DNA of 64,000 nucleotides from Corylus avellana (Eukaryota > Streptophyta > Magnoliopsida > Fagales > Betulaceae), in the NCBI RefSeq assembly GCF_901000735.1, contig NC_081545.1:6315540-6379539 (forward strand). Reading direction: 5' to 3'. Numbering within the stretch: position 1 is the first letter of the stretch; the number at the start of each line of letters is the position of its first letter. A program made the position numbers and the translations under genes. Under the pieces are notes generated by a model. It did not search any database. It was not told where the DNA came from and worked only from the letters and a program-made list of their open reading frames with translations. Positions 22,101 through 34,953 of the stretch are shown here, one piece after another.

Positions 22101-25100
22101 TCTTCCCAACAATGAAAGCTCAGAAGAAAACAAAATTCTCAAGGAAAACCAATGAATTTGGAGACTTTGTTACAGTCTCTCAAAATGCGGTGAACAAAGT
22201 TATCAGAAGAATTTTATCCAACCCAGTATTAAATCACCTACATTTTGAACACGCGTTAATTTCATAGGCTGGATTGGAATAAATTATTTTTACCGAGTTT
22301 AGAGAAAAAGTTTGTTGCAATGTAGCCCTTGCCATACATATTGCGTTGAAAATAAGCTTATTTTCAGTATAGGTTTTCAATTTTGGGTTTGTTGTCGGGT
22401 AGCCAACCCTTTCCACCAATTTTTTATTTTTTATTTTTATCCCTTGTTAAAAAAATAAAATAAAAAAGATGGTTAGTGAATGTGGGACAGGAGAGTGAAA
22501 TTGTCCAATGTTGAGTTGCTTTCGAGTGATTAATTCTTTTGGGAGTGATTAATTCTTTTGGGTGTGGGGGATTTTGGAAGGCTTGGGGCAGAGGCAATTC
22601 TTTTGGGTGTGGAGACAAGCAATAGAAGGTTCGGGAGAGATTGAAGGTTGTGTAATGTCACATACACAAATTGATGGCTCAGGACTAAGTAAATAAAGAA
22701 AACAATAAAAAATAAAATAAAAACAATCATAGTCACACCAATCTTAGTCCATAAAGAATGATGCTGGCATCTCACTAATGGGAATAGAAAGGAAGTCTCA
22801 CTTCAAAAATAGTGACATATATCAAGGATCCTATATTATTACCGCGTGTTAAATTAGATGCTCCATTAGTATTTGTGGTTACAATAGACCGAAAAAGAGG
22901 TTACGTGCGCCATGCCGGAACTTTTTTATGTTTTTCTCTTCAATATACCCTTTAAGTTACTTGAAAAAAATAAATAAATAAATAACCATTTGAAGTGTAT
23001 TTTTTCCTAATTAAAACGATAGATTCCTAACAAAATATTAAAACAGAGCAATTTCTTTCTACTGAACTTCCTAGATCTCTGTGGGGCCTAGGAATAACCT
23101 AAAACTCATGGCCCATAGAGGGCCAAAGAGACGGACCGACAAGACTCAGCAAGCTAAGGCCCACCATAAACTCTCAACATACTTCTAAAATTTTCATGGA
23201 TATATTCATTAATCATCTAAGGGAATTTGGGGACTTGTAGGACCTAAGAATCTCCTAAAAGCCCACGACATAGAAAAGGCCCAAATAGACTTACCTCCAG
23301 CCCACCGAAGGAGTCCAAGACCTAATGGACTTAGAGCCATGACCACTCCAACAAATTCTAGAAGACTCTAGAATGCTTTATACACTCGTATATAGGGCAT
23401 AAGGTATACAGCTTCACTATTCTACACAGTCTATCAATAATGCTTTTCTTACCGGGGAGAGCTCTCCCCCTCATTTTTTACTGATTTTGGCATCAAAGTC
23501 CCTTCGGCCCTTCAAGACCAATGAGCTTCTGACGTCTTCTACTTCTTTCGTAAATGGAGCTCTTTCCTAGAAAACGACTTGGGGCCATTGTTAATTCCGT
23601 ACACTAATCGTCTCTATCACAAATATTGTGAAATTTCAATCTTGAGTTTCTTAGCATCAATCATATTGTAGATAAGTGACTCTTTTAGGTAAGTGGCATC
23701 TCTTCCTCCCTATTGAGAAAAAAGGTCATGATTTTTAACTTTTACTAGAAAGAGATGTTTGGAAGTCCTATTTTGTAGCATGCATTTATCCGTTGACAAA
23801 AATAAAAAATAATAAGTCTTGGGAATCATGACTCTTTTGAGTCTGACCTAATTTCAGATTTTCATTATCACACCTTATCCCGTTGGAAAAAAAAAAAAAA
23901 AGAAAAAAAAAAAAAGAAAGAAAGAAAGAAAGAAAGAGAAGGGTGGTCTATTCCCGTGATTGCCTTGATTAGAGAAGCACCTTATTAATCTAATCTCATC
24001 TTTATTGGCTAAGCATGTATTGGTTAATTACTCTCATCATCATCACTCCCATTATTAAGCACTGATCACTTAGGCATCATTAATCAATAGAACCAAAAAA
24101 ATTATCACAGCAAAATGATGATACGAAAATCCACTATATATATATATTGACATATTGTCAAGTCATTTTTAAATGACGTGACAATATATTCACCATGTTG
24201 AATCTCAACCTCACATACTTTTTATACTAGTTTAATTGGGCTGAAATTGGGCCAATTTTGTAGCATAGGGATTTCACTATGTTACTAGATGGGCTTCGGT
24301 GCGTTCAGAAAATAGACTTGGATTGTGATTGGCCCAATTTAAACTTAATGGGGGCATATTCCATTCTGAATACCGTTCATTTAGCCCAGCTATTGGACAA
24401 AGAAGAGATAGAACTTATTAGTGGATTAAGCCATCAGATTAGTGCTGCACAATAAAAATAAAAAAGGGGAAAAAACATTATAAAAAAAAAAAAAAAAAAT
24501 CTGATCCCACTATCAATAAACAATTAAACGATTAAATTAAAAAAAAAAAATACTAGTTGTGATTGACGTGACAGTATCGTGTGGGCTGCCATCTTAATTT
24601 ATATGTCCATGTGACAATACCACGCGAACTCTCACATTAGTTTGTTAGAGAGTTATAGTAAAATTAACCATTAGATTTGTAAACTTATGTAGATGTCATA
24701 TAAGTCAATGGTAGACTTTACAAATTTAATGGTTGATTTATTATATTTGCAAGAAAATATGGGCTAAATATGAAAAACTTATTGACTCCTAGCATTTCTC
24801 TTTTTCATATTAAAAATCTTGCACAAAACTGTCTTTAATTGGAGGTATGAAAGAAATACTATTGGTTTTTTTTTTTTTAACATGTGTGTGAATAGCAACA
24901 ACGAATTATATATAAACATTCAGAATGACAAATTGACTCTCTCAAAGTTATTTGTTTATTAGATATGAAGGTGCAAGGAATTGAAATCTCGAAAGAAATT
25001 ATATATACAAACTACTCCTAGCCTATTGACCATTAATGCTCAATGAAATTTCTGTTTTTTCCTCTCCATTATATTATCAACGACAAAGGGATAATACATA

Positions 25101-26494
25101 TTGGTGTGATTTTGGATCCAAAAATTAGTTAATTTGGGTGAAAATCACTATGCTTGGCCAATTTTTTTTTAATGTCTTAATGAAGTAAACAAATTCTTAA
25201 TTAATTAATTAGTTCAGTGATTCATGTGGCATATACGGTTGCTGTCACAATCTGACTGAATTATATATCTCTTATAAGGCAAATAGATACACTAATATGT
25301 GCTTTACTTAGCCCCCAAAGAAAAAAAAAAAAAAAAAAAAAAAGAGTTCAAGGGTTTTGGGTCTTGTTCTTTTCATGCTTTTGATCGATCTGTTTGGAAT
25401 AAAGCATAAAGCATGATATTTTCATTTTTCTTTTGATTGGTTGAACTTGTGATTTGTTATAACTATACATTAATAATTAAATAATCAAACTGATTAATTA
25501 CTATAATAAAGAAATTTATCTCTATGTTCATTTTGTCATAATATAAATTAAACGATTAAATTAATTAACTCCTAATTAGCTTTTGGGATAAGTGATAATT
25601 TAACATGATATTAGAGTAAATGTTATGAGTTTGAACCTTATTACTTTCTGCCATTCACTTTCCAATTCAATTAAAAATTTTACGTGTTCACGATCAATTC
25701 CTATTGGCTTGAGCTTTTGGAATAAGTAGTGATTTAACATATTCATTATGATCAGATTTGTAATTAACTATTTTAAATCTTTAAGGGCTTGTTTGTAATT
25801 GAGTTTGAGGAGCCTAAAAATGTTTTTAATACTCAAAAAGTTTGTTTGAAGAAAAAATTACTCATTTGGTAAAAAAATTAAAAGCTCTTTTAAGGGTAAA
25901 AAAAGCCTAAAAAATGGTCCAAACACACTTTTGGAAAAAGCTTCATGTTTAAGCTTTTGTCAAAAGATGTTTTTTTGACTTAAAAACTCTATTTCTCAAA
26001 CGCAATCCTAAGCAAGCTCTAAATCCCCACAGTCTATTTGCCGATTAGAGTTTTTTTTTTTTTTTTTTCTTTTCTTCTTCCCTTTCTCTACAAATCTTTC
26101 CCTAAGTTCGAGCATTAGGTTTCCAGCAATAAGACTTTCCTGTTTTTGATTTCATCTTCATATATGGTCAAGGCAAATACCTTCTGGTTGTCATGTACCA
26201 ATCAGTTTAGGTCGAGGGCGGTTTTGGATGGTGACACAATTTGGCCAATATTGGAAACTTTGGGAAAAAGGAAATCAAACCAACTTTAAGGGGTCTATGC
26301 TTAATTTTAATTTCTGTTGCAGTACAATTTAATTATTTAGTCATATATTATGCTTATATGTTGCAATTTTGCTTGTTCCTTAGGGTTCCCAATGGGCAGC
26401 TCAATCGACTGGAGATTATGCCTCATGAAGCGAAAGTCATTAATTCGAGTCTCCTCTCCATCTTATGTAGACATGTCAAACAAATATATATATA
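19199..26494. repeat. Large duplicated block, copy 2 (LINE-free)
   Basis: Collinear with 5263-11530 and 17743-18768. It carries the same relics: LINE RNase H tail (19336-19636), small MITE (20165-20303), MITE member 1 (20734-20949), LTR-like piece (23051-23586), hairpin MITE (about 24655-24775) and MITE member 2 (25785-26023). The unoccupied LINE site TTGTGATTTG is at 25447-25456. No gene was recognised in it. Confidence 0.9.
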
Positions 26495-27119
26495 TACTCC
26501 CCTCAAACTACCATCTAATTGACAATGTCCCTCATAAACTTTTAATTGTGACAATTTTTCCCCCAAACTACCAAAAATTGTCATTGTTCCTCCAAATGAC
26601 GAAACTATTCTTAGTAAAATAAAAACAAAAAATACTAAAACTTCTAGAAAAAACCTAAAACAAAAATAAATAAATAAAATCCAAAGGGTGGCAAATTTAA
26701 AATTAAAAAAAAAATCCATTTTATAAGAAAAAAATTAAGATTTTTTTTTTTTGTTATGAAAAATATATATATTTTTATAACTTTTTAAAATAAAAATTTC
26801 TGTTTTAAAAAAATTAACAATTTTCGTTTAAGAAAATAAAAATTTTTGTTTAAAGAAAAAATTGTTTTAAAAAAAAAATCGTTTTTTAAAAAAAAAAAAT
26901 TAAAATTTTCGTTTAAAAAATAATAATTATTTTTTTTTAAAAAAAATATTTCTTTTTAAATTTAAATTTTCGTTTAAAAAAATTAAAAATTTATTTATTT
27001 TATTTATTTATTGAATTTATATGAGTATTTTCGTCTTATTGAGAAATACATAGGGGCATTTTTATCTTTTTGCTAGCTTTAGGGGGGGACATTGACAAAT
27101 GTTTTGATAATTTGGGGGG
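26495..27119. mobile_element. TIR element with A/T-rich tandem interior, cut by gap 2
   Basis: The left end 'ctcccctcaaactaccatct...gacaatgtccct' is mirrored at the right by 'agggggggacattgacaaat...aatttgggggg', ending at the N run. The interior (about 26730-27020) is extremely A/T-rich, with repeated 'aaattttcgtttaaa' units. A non-autonomous DNA transposon is likely; the superfamily cannot be told because the right terminus lies in the gap. Confidence 0.55.
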
Positions 27120-27214
27120 NNNNNNNNNNNNNNNNNNNNNNNNNNNNNNNNNNNNNNNNNNNNNNNNNNNNNNNNNNNNNNNNNNNNNNNNNNNNNNNNN
27201 NNNNNNNNNNNNNN
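27120..27214. other. Assembly gap 2 (95 N)
   Basis: A run of 95 N with a non-round size, suggesting an estimated gap. Confidence 0.99.
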
Positions 27215-27452
27215 GATTCTTCATGCCCCGAGTATCTTATTTAAATGGGACTTGACTTAGGTTGTAAAAAGTTTCAGTATATGTGCTATAGTTTTTTTAT
27301 AGTCCAAATTTAATTTAATTCTCTCTCTCCTTCATAGAAAACATAAAATTAAAAAACTTTTTGAAAAAACTATAACACATATGTTGTTCTTTTAAATTTA
27401 CAGTACCTATGCCAAATCCATCTAAATGAGTACCATCATCCTACTAGATTAA
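27215..27452. mobile_element. Fold-back MITE-like sequence next to gap 2
   Basis: The left arm (atgtgctatagttttttta near 27280) pairs with the right arm (aaaaaactataacacatatg near 27364). 'atttaaatgggacttgactta' pairs loosely with 'tgccaaatccatctaaatgag'. The outer left end may be lost in the gap. Non-coding. Confidence 0.45.
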
Positions 27453-27532
27453 TAATGTGACGACAAATTAGCTCATTAGCCTTTTTTTTTTTCTTCTTCC
27501 ATTTTTCTTAACAATAACCGGCGAGTAATGCT

Positions 27533-27704
27533 ACAAGTCACTCTTGTGTCTCTCTTGTATCACTCAAAAATGATGTGACTTCTAAAATCACCATAGACCT
27601 TAAGATTAATTATTATTAAAATTTTAATCAAATTGTGATTTTAAAAGTCATCTCATTCTTAGAGTGACACAAGAGGGACACAACAGTGACTTATAAAATT
27701 ACTC
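27533..27704. mobile_element. Fold-back MITE
   Basis: A 172-bp hairpin. GAGTAATGCTACAAGTCACT on the left is mirrored by agtgacttataaaattactc on the right, and 'cttgtgtctctcttgtatcact' by 'agtgacacaagagggacacaa'. No coding capacity. Confidence 0.65.
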
Positions 27705-27709
27705 ATAGC

Positions 27710-29876
27710 TAATAGGCACTACCACGTCATGGAATCTTTTGAATTACTAGAAGTCTAGATCTATTTAGATATGATGGAATCTTTTGGATTTGATACTCTT
27801 CCTATAACTATTTCTAGTTTTAAGTTTTGAAATATTATTTGTATTATATATATATATATATATATAAAGTATAAACTCTAACCACATCAACATAATCAGT
27901 ATTCCAAAAATATTTTTACAAGATATAAGTAATAAGGTTTTTTTTTTATTTTTTTTAATTTTTTTTTTTAAATGGGCAAGATTAAGTTTTATTAACTAAA
28001 TAAATGGGTGGTGTATGCGAGACCCCAAAAAATTTCTTGTATGCCAAATAAAAACTAAAAAAATAAATAAAATAGAAATGAGCCAAATAAATGACTCAAT
28101 CTAATAACTTCTTATTCATAAAAGATAATTAAAGTTAAAAATAATCTTTAGTTGCCACAGCAAGCTAGCTAGGAGGATTGCTTACAAAAACTTTTAATAT
28201 ATTCATAAAAAAATAAAATAAAAAATACAGATTGCTTACTAAAACTATATAATTAACAACAATTAATGCCAGGCATATATACTAGATTTACTAGATTAGC
28301 CAGTTGGGTTTCAAATCTGAGCGCGAGAACCAACAATTTTGGAGCTTGTTTTGTTTTATACCATGCATTTTGCCTTGTCTCCAACCTTAGACATATATAA
28401 TCAAGCGACATAAGTTACTTATAGTACTCCATTATTAATGACACAAATTCTCTGTATCATGATTGTACGATGATGGTGAGACAAGGCTCCATCTTGCACC
28501 AATATAGAAAAATCTTCATTTAAACTGTGAAGGGAATGTATAATCCAAATCACAAGATCTCTTCGTCGTTGGATTGTCATGCTAAAGTGACTCATCATAT
28601 CAGACATGTCTTTATACGCAGCAAAGTGCAAACCCCAGAGTTTTCATAAGAAATGTTACCAAAAACAATGATGTTTCAATTCCGGACGATGCCCATGCAT
28701 GCCCCATTTTTTTTTTTTCTTTTTTCTTTTTCTTATTATTCTTGTATTCTTTTTCAACCATTTTCCATGAATTTCTTTTCCAACAAGTCGACAAAACGTC
28801 ACTTTTCTTAATTAACAACTTAATTATAACATGTAATTAATCTGCTCTTAGAAGCAAGAGCCCCTAATATATATATATATATAGCCCTTAATTTGCTGGG
28901 TTTTGAATTATCAAATTCAATGACAAAATGCATTCATCTGCAATTCCGTCAGCAGTGCATACATACGAAGTGTTGTGTTAAGAAAAGACATAGAAGATGT
29001 AGTTAAGCTTAACCAATCATAATAGAAGACCTATATGATATGGTTAAGTTTAATCAAATCAAAATTCTTTAATTAGAGTTAAAATAGGATTTGATTAAAT
29101 TTCGTATCCTGCACATGTATCAGTATTTTGACCATAACTTTCGGCTCAAGAATCGGATTGAGGTGAAACTAGCAGCATTGGAAAGCTAACACAAAATTCT
29201 ACAAATCTTTGTGAAACAAAATTCGAAAGTTAGCTATGCCAAAATCATCTCGCAAGATAAGGAAGAAAATTTGGATGAATCCTATTCCAACTAGAACTAG
29301 TTTTTCTTCCCATTTCAATTAGTACTAGGTTTTCTTAGTAGTCTATATATAGAGAGCTGTTATACATGAAATTGTAAGGAATTCCACATAAGAATTTCAT
29401 GTGCTAAGAGAGCGTTTAAGGTTGTATCTTCCTCACAGATAATAAACAACCGAAGCCTACCGGAGTTCCATGAAAAAGCTTGAAATTTCAAAAGCTACTG
29501 TGGTAGAAGTCAAGTGGATCACTTGTCTTATATAAGAAAATGTCAACTTCAAAAGTTTTGTAAGTATAAAATTCTTGTAATTCTTATTCTTTTGCTGATT
29601 TAGTTGATTTCCTAGGTTTGACTACCTTGGAGAGATTTTACATTTTAGAGAGTTCTCTAAATGGTTTTCTCTTCATTACTAAAATATCTATGTCTCTTTG
29701 ATTTACTGTTTTACATATTTTGGTGAATGATTTTTTAATTCTGCGTATTATTTGCATACACCTACTCAACCTCCTTCTAAGTGTCGTTTGTAGTCGTATA
29801 TAGATTTTTCACCCTTTTTATATGGACCACATGCAATGCATGGCTAGTAAGCCAAAGAACCCTAATTACCTAATAT

Positions 29877-29912
<36 letters not shown>

Positions 29913-30668
29913 ATATGAGACTAGATGGAAAAGAACAAAGCTTTGAAATTCTATAAAACCCCACTTTATTCTCCCAACTTGGTGCAACTTCTGATGATTC
30001 CCATTTCATGCTCACCAAACAAAGTTTTGAGTGGAAAGATATTGATGAAAGGAGACAATATTTGAAATATGCAAATATTCTGTGGTCTTCATTCAATACA
30101 TGAGGGTGACATTCTAGTGAAAATAAACCTAATTAGTCCTTGTGGGGAAGAGGTCTATTTTGTCTTATCGTGTGGCATTATCACATGGCACAACCAACCA
30201 AGTCGATCTCTCATATTATAATATCACGTATGTGGAAGGATGGGAATGATGGGTAGCCATCAATCTCTAAAACCCCATGAAAAAACCAGATTTATTAAAT
30301 TAATAATAATGGGTTTTGTTAATCGCATTTCATGAGCTCAAATTCGACAAAGGAGTGGCCGGCTAAGACAGCTCTCTTAACGTACTCATCAATACCCTCT
30401 GCCATAATCAGTAGTTTAGAGAGAAAGAGGCTAGTTTAGAGAGAAAGAGGCTGAGACGTAATTAGCAAGCTGCCAAATTTGCTTAGAAAACCCCTACCCC
30501 ATGCCAAATTAAACAGTGAGGGATTCTTAATAATGATAGTTTGAGTAATATTAATTAATTTTAGTAACAAGCGTGAGGTATATCTCTATAACAAGCATCT
30601 CTGCTGCTCAAACTCTGGATTTTTGTCAATTTGTGACTTATAAACATGGCTTAATATTATTATTATTA

Positions 30669-30702
<34 letters not shown>

Positions 30703-31300
30703 TTTTAATTCAGATCAGATCTATAATTCCTCTATGATTATAGAGGAATCATAGAGGAATTTTCTTTTTTAAGCAAACCATTTTTCACTATCATACATCA
30801 TTATTTTCAGAATTTACTAGGATAGAATTTAGAAAACCTTTCTGCCTTGTAAAACTAATTAACCTTAAAGTTGAGTATAAACCTTTGAATATTTCCGTAT
30901 GTATGTTTTAAAATATAAATGCCACTTAAACTTTAGAATAAGTAGTAATTTAACATAATATCATAATAAATGTTAATAAGTGGTGATTATATTACAATTT
31001 TCATTGCTATATATATATATATGATTGAACCAAAGATTAATTGATAACCCCAGCCTAGCTCCCAAATAAAAGAAAAATATCTCAATTGAAAAAAAATCAT
31101 GCATTATAAAGTAGAAGTCACTGGATCGAATCATCCTCTTATTTTCCTCCCTTGGGCGGATATGTCAAAAAAAAAAAAAAAAAAAAATGAAATATTACTT
31201 TGAATAACAAAATTGTTTGCAAACTCCGGGTAAGTACGAACTCAAGGTTCATTTAACTAGATTTTTGGCTTCATACAACTTGCTAATCATTCAACAGGAA
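27710..31300. other. Intergenic, with possible LTR-like segment
   Basis: No protein family was recognised. Simple repeats: (TA)n at 27846-27865, (TC)n at 29881-29909, (TTA)n at 30657-30702. About 28970-29800 has LTR-like composition: it starts near 'tgttgtgttaagaaaag', has a TATA-like 'gtctatatatagagag' near 29341 and a leader-like tail. No second LTR, PBS or TSD was found, so this is only a suspicion. Confidence 0.35.
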
Positions 31301-31310
31301 CCTTTCTCTC

Positions 31311-31395
31311 CTATATATATGATTCAATTGTAGCTACCAGATAAACTAGAATTTCTCTCTCTCTCTCTCTCTCTCTCCCTCCCTCTCTCTCTCTG
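31311..31395 (+). promoter_or_regulatory. TATA box and CT-rich (Y-patch) region of the GRAS gene
   Basis: 'cctatatatatgattc' at 31311-31325 is a canonical plant TATA. It is followed about 30 bp later by a (CT)n tract (31352-31395), typical of plant core promoters and 5' leaders. The start codon at 31695 would leave a 5' UTR of about 340 bp. Confidence 0.6.
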
Positions 31396-31694
31396 TCTCT
31401 CTGAAACACACAGAAGCCATGCATATCAATTTCCATCTGCTCCCAACACCTCATAATATTTCTTGACTACCCCTTCAAATTCACATCAATAATATGGATA
31501 AAACCCTACTTCTCTTCAATCCCATCCACGAATATGCAAGGGACGCGTGTCACATAATTCCTCCTCCTCCCCACCATCCCCCTCTCCGAGCTCTCTCTTC
31601 CCTGACCTTTAATTCCCAGACCACCATGCACGTCCAACCAACAAAACCCTTGTAACTATCTTTTGTTTTTTCCTTTTTCAATTAAATTAAAGCC

Positions 31695-32960
31695 ATGAAA
31701 GCTGAAATGAGAGGAAACACGTCTATTTCTCTACAAAACCCTACTCTCTTCGAAACCCACCAGACCCCTCTTTCCGGCGCGCTTAACGGGTGCCTCGGGA
31801 GCCTCGACGGCACGTGTTTGGAAAAGCTCCTACTTCACTGCGCCAGCGCCCTGGAGAGCAACGACGTCACTTTGGCCCAACAGGTCATGTGGGTGCTAAA
31901 CAATGTCGCCTCTTCCGTCGGCGACCCTAATCAACGGCTCACCTCTTGGTTCCTCAGAGCCCTCATCTCAAGAGCCTCTATGGTTTATCCCACATCGATT
32001 AATTTCAGCGGAAGCAGCACTATTCAAAGACGGTTGATGTCGGTGACGGAGCTAGCCGGGTACGTTGATCTAATCCCTTGGCACCGGTTTGGATTTTGTG
32101 CCTCCAATAGCGCCATTTTGAAGGCAATCGAAGGGTTCCCAAGAGTTCACATCGTAGATTTTAGCATCACACATTGTATGCAATGGCCTACACTCATAGA
32201 CGAATTGGCAAAAAGACCAAAACCCCCTTCTCTTCGCATCTCAGTGCCTTCTTCTAGGCCACCTGTCCCTCCTTTGCTCAATGTATCAACCGAAGAAGTC
32301 GGTCTCCGTTTAGGGAATTTCGCAAAGTTTAAGGATGTTCCTTTTGAATTCCATGTCTTTGACAGCTCATCACCTAAAGATCAGCAACAACAACACTTGA
32401 TCAATCCTTCCCTCCTAAATCTTAGGGATGACGAAGCTTTGGTGATAAATTGCCAGCACTGGCTACGATTTTTGTCTGATGAACAAAAGGGGAGAGACAA
32501 TTTCCTCAACACAATCAAAAGCCTTAACCCTCAAATCATAGTGGTGGTTGATGAAGATTCTGATCTGAGCGCATCGAGCCTCTCATCAAGAATTACCACT
32601 TGCTTTAATTACCTATGGATACCCTTTGATTCCTTGGAGACTTTTTTGCCAAAAGATAGCAGGCAAAGGATGGAATATGAATCTGATATTGGTCATAAGA
32701 TTGAAAACATCATTGGTTTTGAAGGGGTTCAGAGGATAGAGAGGTTGGAGTCAGGAATTAAGTTGTCTCAAAGATGTAAGAACGCTGGCTTTTTAAGCAT
32801 TCCTTTCTGTGAGGAGACTGTCAAGGAAGTGAAGGGGTTGCTTGATGAACACGCTAGTGGGTGGGGGATGAAGAGGGAAGAAGATTTATTGGTGCTCACA
32901 TGGAAAGGCCACAACTCTGTGTTTGCCACAGCTTGGTTCCCAAATGGTTTGGATGATTAA
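31695..32960 (+). CDS. SCL32: GRAS-family transcription factor, SCARECROW-LIKE 32 type
   Basis: A single-exon frame of 421 codons, close to the length of Arabidopsis SCL32. After a short variable N-terminus, the GRAS domain runs from about residue 40 to the end. It has a first leucine-rich region (CLEKLLLHCASALESNDVTL), a VHIID-type core (VHIVDFSITHCMQWPTL, about 150-167), and a region matching the PFYRE block. It closes with a SAW-type C-terminus (SGWGMKREEDLLVLTWKGH...TAWFPN). The 'HCMQWPTLIDELAKRP' wording is characteristic of the SCL32 branch rather than DELLA, SHR or SCR. GRAS proteins act as nuclear transcriptional regulators, usually through protein partners. The second ATG (codon 5) is an alternative start. 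No break or unusual codon use was seen. Confidence 0.93.
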   Translation: MKAEMRGNTSISLQNPTLFETHQTPLSGALNGCLGSLDGTCLEKLLLHCASALESNDVTLAQQVMWVLNNVASSVGDPNQRLTSWFLRALISRASMVYPTSINFSGSSTIQRRLMSVTELAGYVDLIPWHRFGFCASNSAILKAIEGFPRVHIVDFSITHCMQWPTLIDELAKRPKPPSLRISVPSSRPPVPPLLNVSTEEVGLRLGNFAKFKDVPFEFHVFDSSSPKDQQQQHLINPSLLNLRDDEALVINCQHWLRFLSDEQKGRDNFLNTIKSLNPQIIVVVDEDSDLSASSLSSRITTCFNYLWIPFDSLETFLPKDSRQRMEYESDIGHKIENIIGFEGVQRIERLESGIKLSQRCKNAGFLSIPFCEETVKEVKGLLDEHASGWGMKREEDLLVLTWKGHNSVFATAWFPNGLDD

Positions 32961-34859
32961 AAGGGTGTTGACTAAATTTGGGAGATTTGTGTAGCATCTC
33001 TCAAAATGTTACATAGCATGAAATGGGGTTTGGGATTTTGTTTTTTTTTGTTTTTTTTTTTTTTCTGCTTAATTGGGTGGTCCAGATAATGAGGCAGTGA
33101 CAAAACGTGTTGCTTTTTTTCTCTTTGGCAAAAGGCTGCAAATGGGCATCAGACAAAAAGAAAATCGGCAGCATTTTGAGAGTAACCTTTCATTGCTCAC
33201 TTTGTACTGGAGCTGTAGGCTGAGCTATGGTCACATGAAAGGCGAAGAGATAACTGTACATAATTGTCTTAATTTGTAGGAGACAAAATTTCTATCACTT
33301 TATTTTCCCATGTCTGCAGACTGCAGTCTGCAGCTTCTTAGTGTTTTTTTTTTTTTCTCCTTATTTTGTGGCCTGAAAGCGTGCACTTTTTTTTTTTTCA
33401 AGCAAGATGAAAGTAACTCACTTGCCCTTTCATATCAATCTACCTAGATGTGGAATATTATTCATAATATTCATGTATTGATGTTCAATTTAACGTAGAT
33501 GTATGAACATTTTAGATACAGTACTGGGTACTTTCAAAACAAGTTCAAACAAAACAACATAATTACAAAAACAAAAAGTTACATAATCCCAAATATAAAG
33601 ACAAAAAATAAAATAAAATGCTACTAACGAAGCTGGTTGTAGCTACTCATGGTGGGCATTGTGGTATCAACAAAAAAAAAAAAAAAAAAAAACTCATTTT
33701 AACTTAGCTCTTGTGAAACCAAGAGATATTTGTGCAGTCGTAGAGGAAATACCATCTGGGTGGAAAAGGAAACTACCAAGATCGATCGGATACTTTTGAA
33801 GTCCATAATTAGATCCGGAACTTTTGATGGACCAAAACCTAAAGGGGGTCTATAAAGGAAAGCCATATGTGTTGTAATAAAGGCCGAGATCTCTGCAACT
33901 GAACAAAAGAAGCGGGGGGCATATGTAAAAATGAAATAAAAACACAGTTGAGAAGTGATCAAGTTTTCTTCTAACTCAGTATATTAAATTGACATTTGCC
34001 TTTATAATATATGAATATGTGATTCTCTCGTGCTTTTTCAATAAAATATTTAATACTCACATGCAGGAGAACATGTGTAGGACATTATGCATGAGAACAT
34101 ATATGTGTAGGTTTTTTTTTTGGTTGAAATCTCATAGTTTTAAATCTTTCCCTTTACATGAAATTAGGTTACTTTTTTGGTTTTTTTGTTAACTTGTCCA
34201 ATCAATCTAGGTTCTTCGGAGTTTGTTTTTAATTTGCTTTTAATGGAAATTCAAGTTTAGTTCTTTTAATAAAGGTTTGAGGTGTTGGTTATTTGATTTG
34301 CAAAGTTCATTATACTTAGGAGTCTATGTTTTTACAGCACTCTTTAACAGATTGCATAGCAGTTAGCAAAATCCACTTGAATTTAAGGGCTTGTTCCTCT
34401 TTTATTATCAGTAAGTCAGACTGTAATTAATTTGTTTAAACTCTAAATACATTTCCATTTGGTTCACGAAAAAATGAATAATATACGATGAGATTGATGA
34501 TGATGTGTTAAGAGATGATCATATATATCATCACAAGCACTGTGGTCATCTGCAAGCTTCATTATGTCAATGAAAGTACAAAGGAAAATTGTGCAACTCT
34601 TGATGAAGAGGTCCATGCCTATCTATAAATAGGAAAAGGGTTGGAGGGTGAAATTTATTAAGTTTTTTCTCTAATTACTTATCTTTATTTACCCAAAATA
34701 CTTCTTAAAATTTTACCAAACAAACCCGGCCGTCTCTCTCTCAGGCCATTTTCAAAGTCGTGAGAGTTGCGTATAAAACAAAACATGAATATGTGGCTAT
34801 CCCATTAAAAAAAAGGCCCAACATGGAAAAGCAAAAGACAAAAAAAAAAAAAACAAAAA
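32961..34859. other. 3' flank of the GRAS gene and intergenic DNA
   Basis: Long T runs at about 33040-33064 and 33340-33356, and an A run at 33670-33690. A minus-strand frame at 33699-33962 (87 codons) has no recognisable domain and is not called. Nothing else was seen. Confidence 0.45.
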
Positions 34860-34953
34860 TCCGACCTGCCGGATTCGAACCAGCGACCTAAGGATTCCAG
34901 CAAGGAATATTTCCAACTACAGTCCTCCGCTCTACCAACTGAGCTAAGGTCGG
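34860..34953 (-). tRNA. tRNA-Tyr (anticodon GTA) with intron
   Basis: The minus strand folds as a full cloverleaf. The acceptor CCGACCT pairs with AGGTCGG, with discriminator A. The A-box region is TAGCTCAGTTGG and the B box is GGTTCGAATCC. The anticodon stem GAGGA/TCCTT closes the loop CTGTAGA with anticodon GTA. The gene is 94 bp against a 73-nt mature tRNA, so a 21-nt intron sits one base 3' of the anticodon, as in plant nuclear tRNA-Tyr genes. A run of T on the minus strand just downstream (plus-strand A run, about 34841-34856) serves as the Pol III terminator. CCA is not encoded, as expected for a nuclear gene. Confidence 0.96.

Noticed and set aside
21688..22618. Small frames identical in both block copies taken as conserved genes
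   Set aside because: Their conservation comes from the recent block duplication or assembly redundancy, not from selection; they lie in poly-T/G and low-complexity DNA.
27036..27255. Open frames spanning N runs (also 48867-49067 and 61626-61990)
   Set aside because: The residues are undefined across gaps, so the frames have no meaning.
33699..33962. Minus-strand 87-codon frame downstream of the GRAS gene
   Set aside because: No domain, no convincing promoter and hydrophobic low-complexity start; treated as chance.
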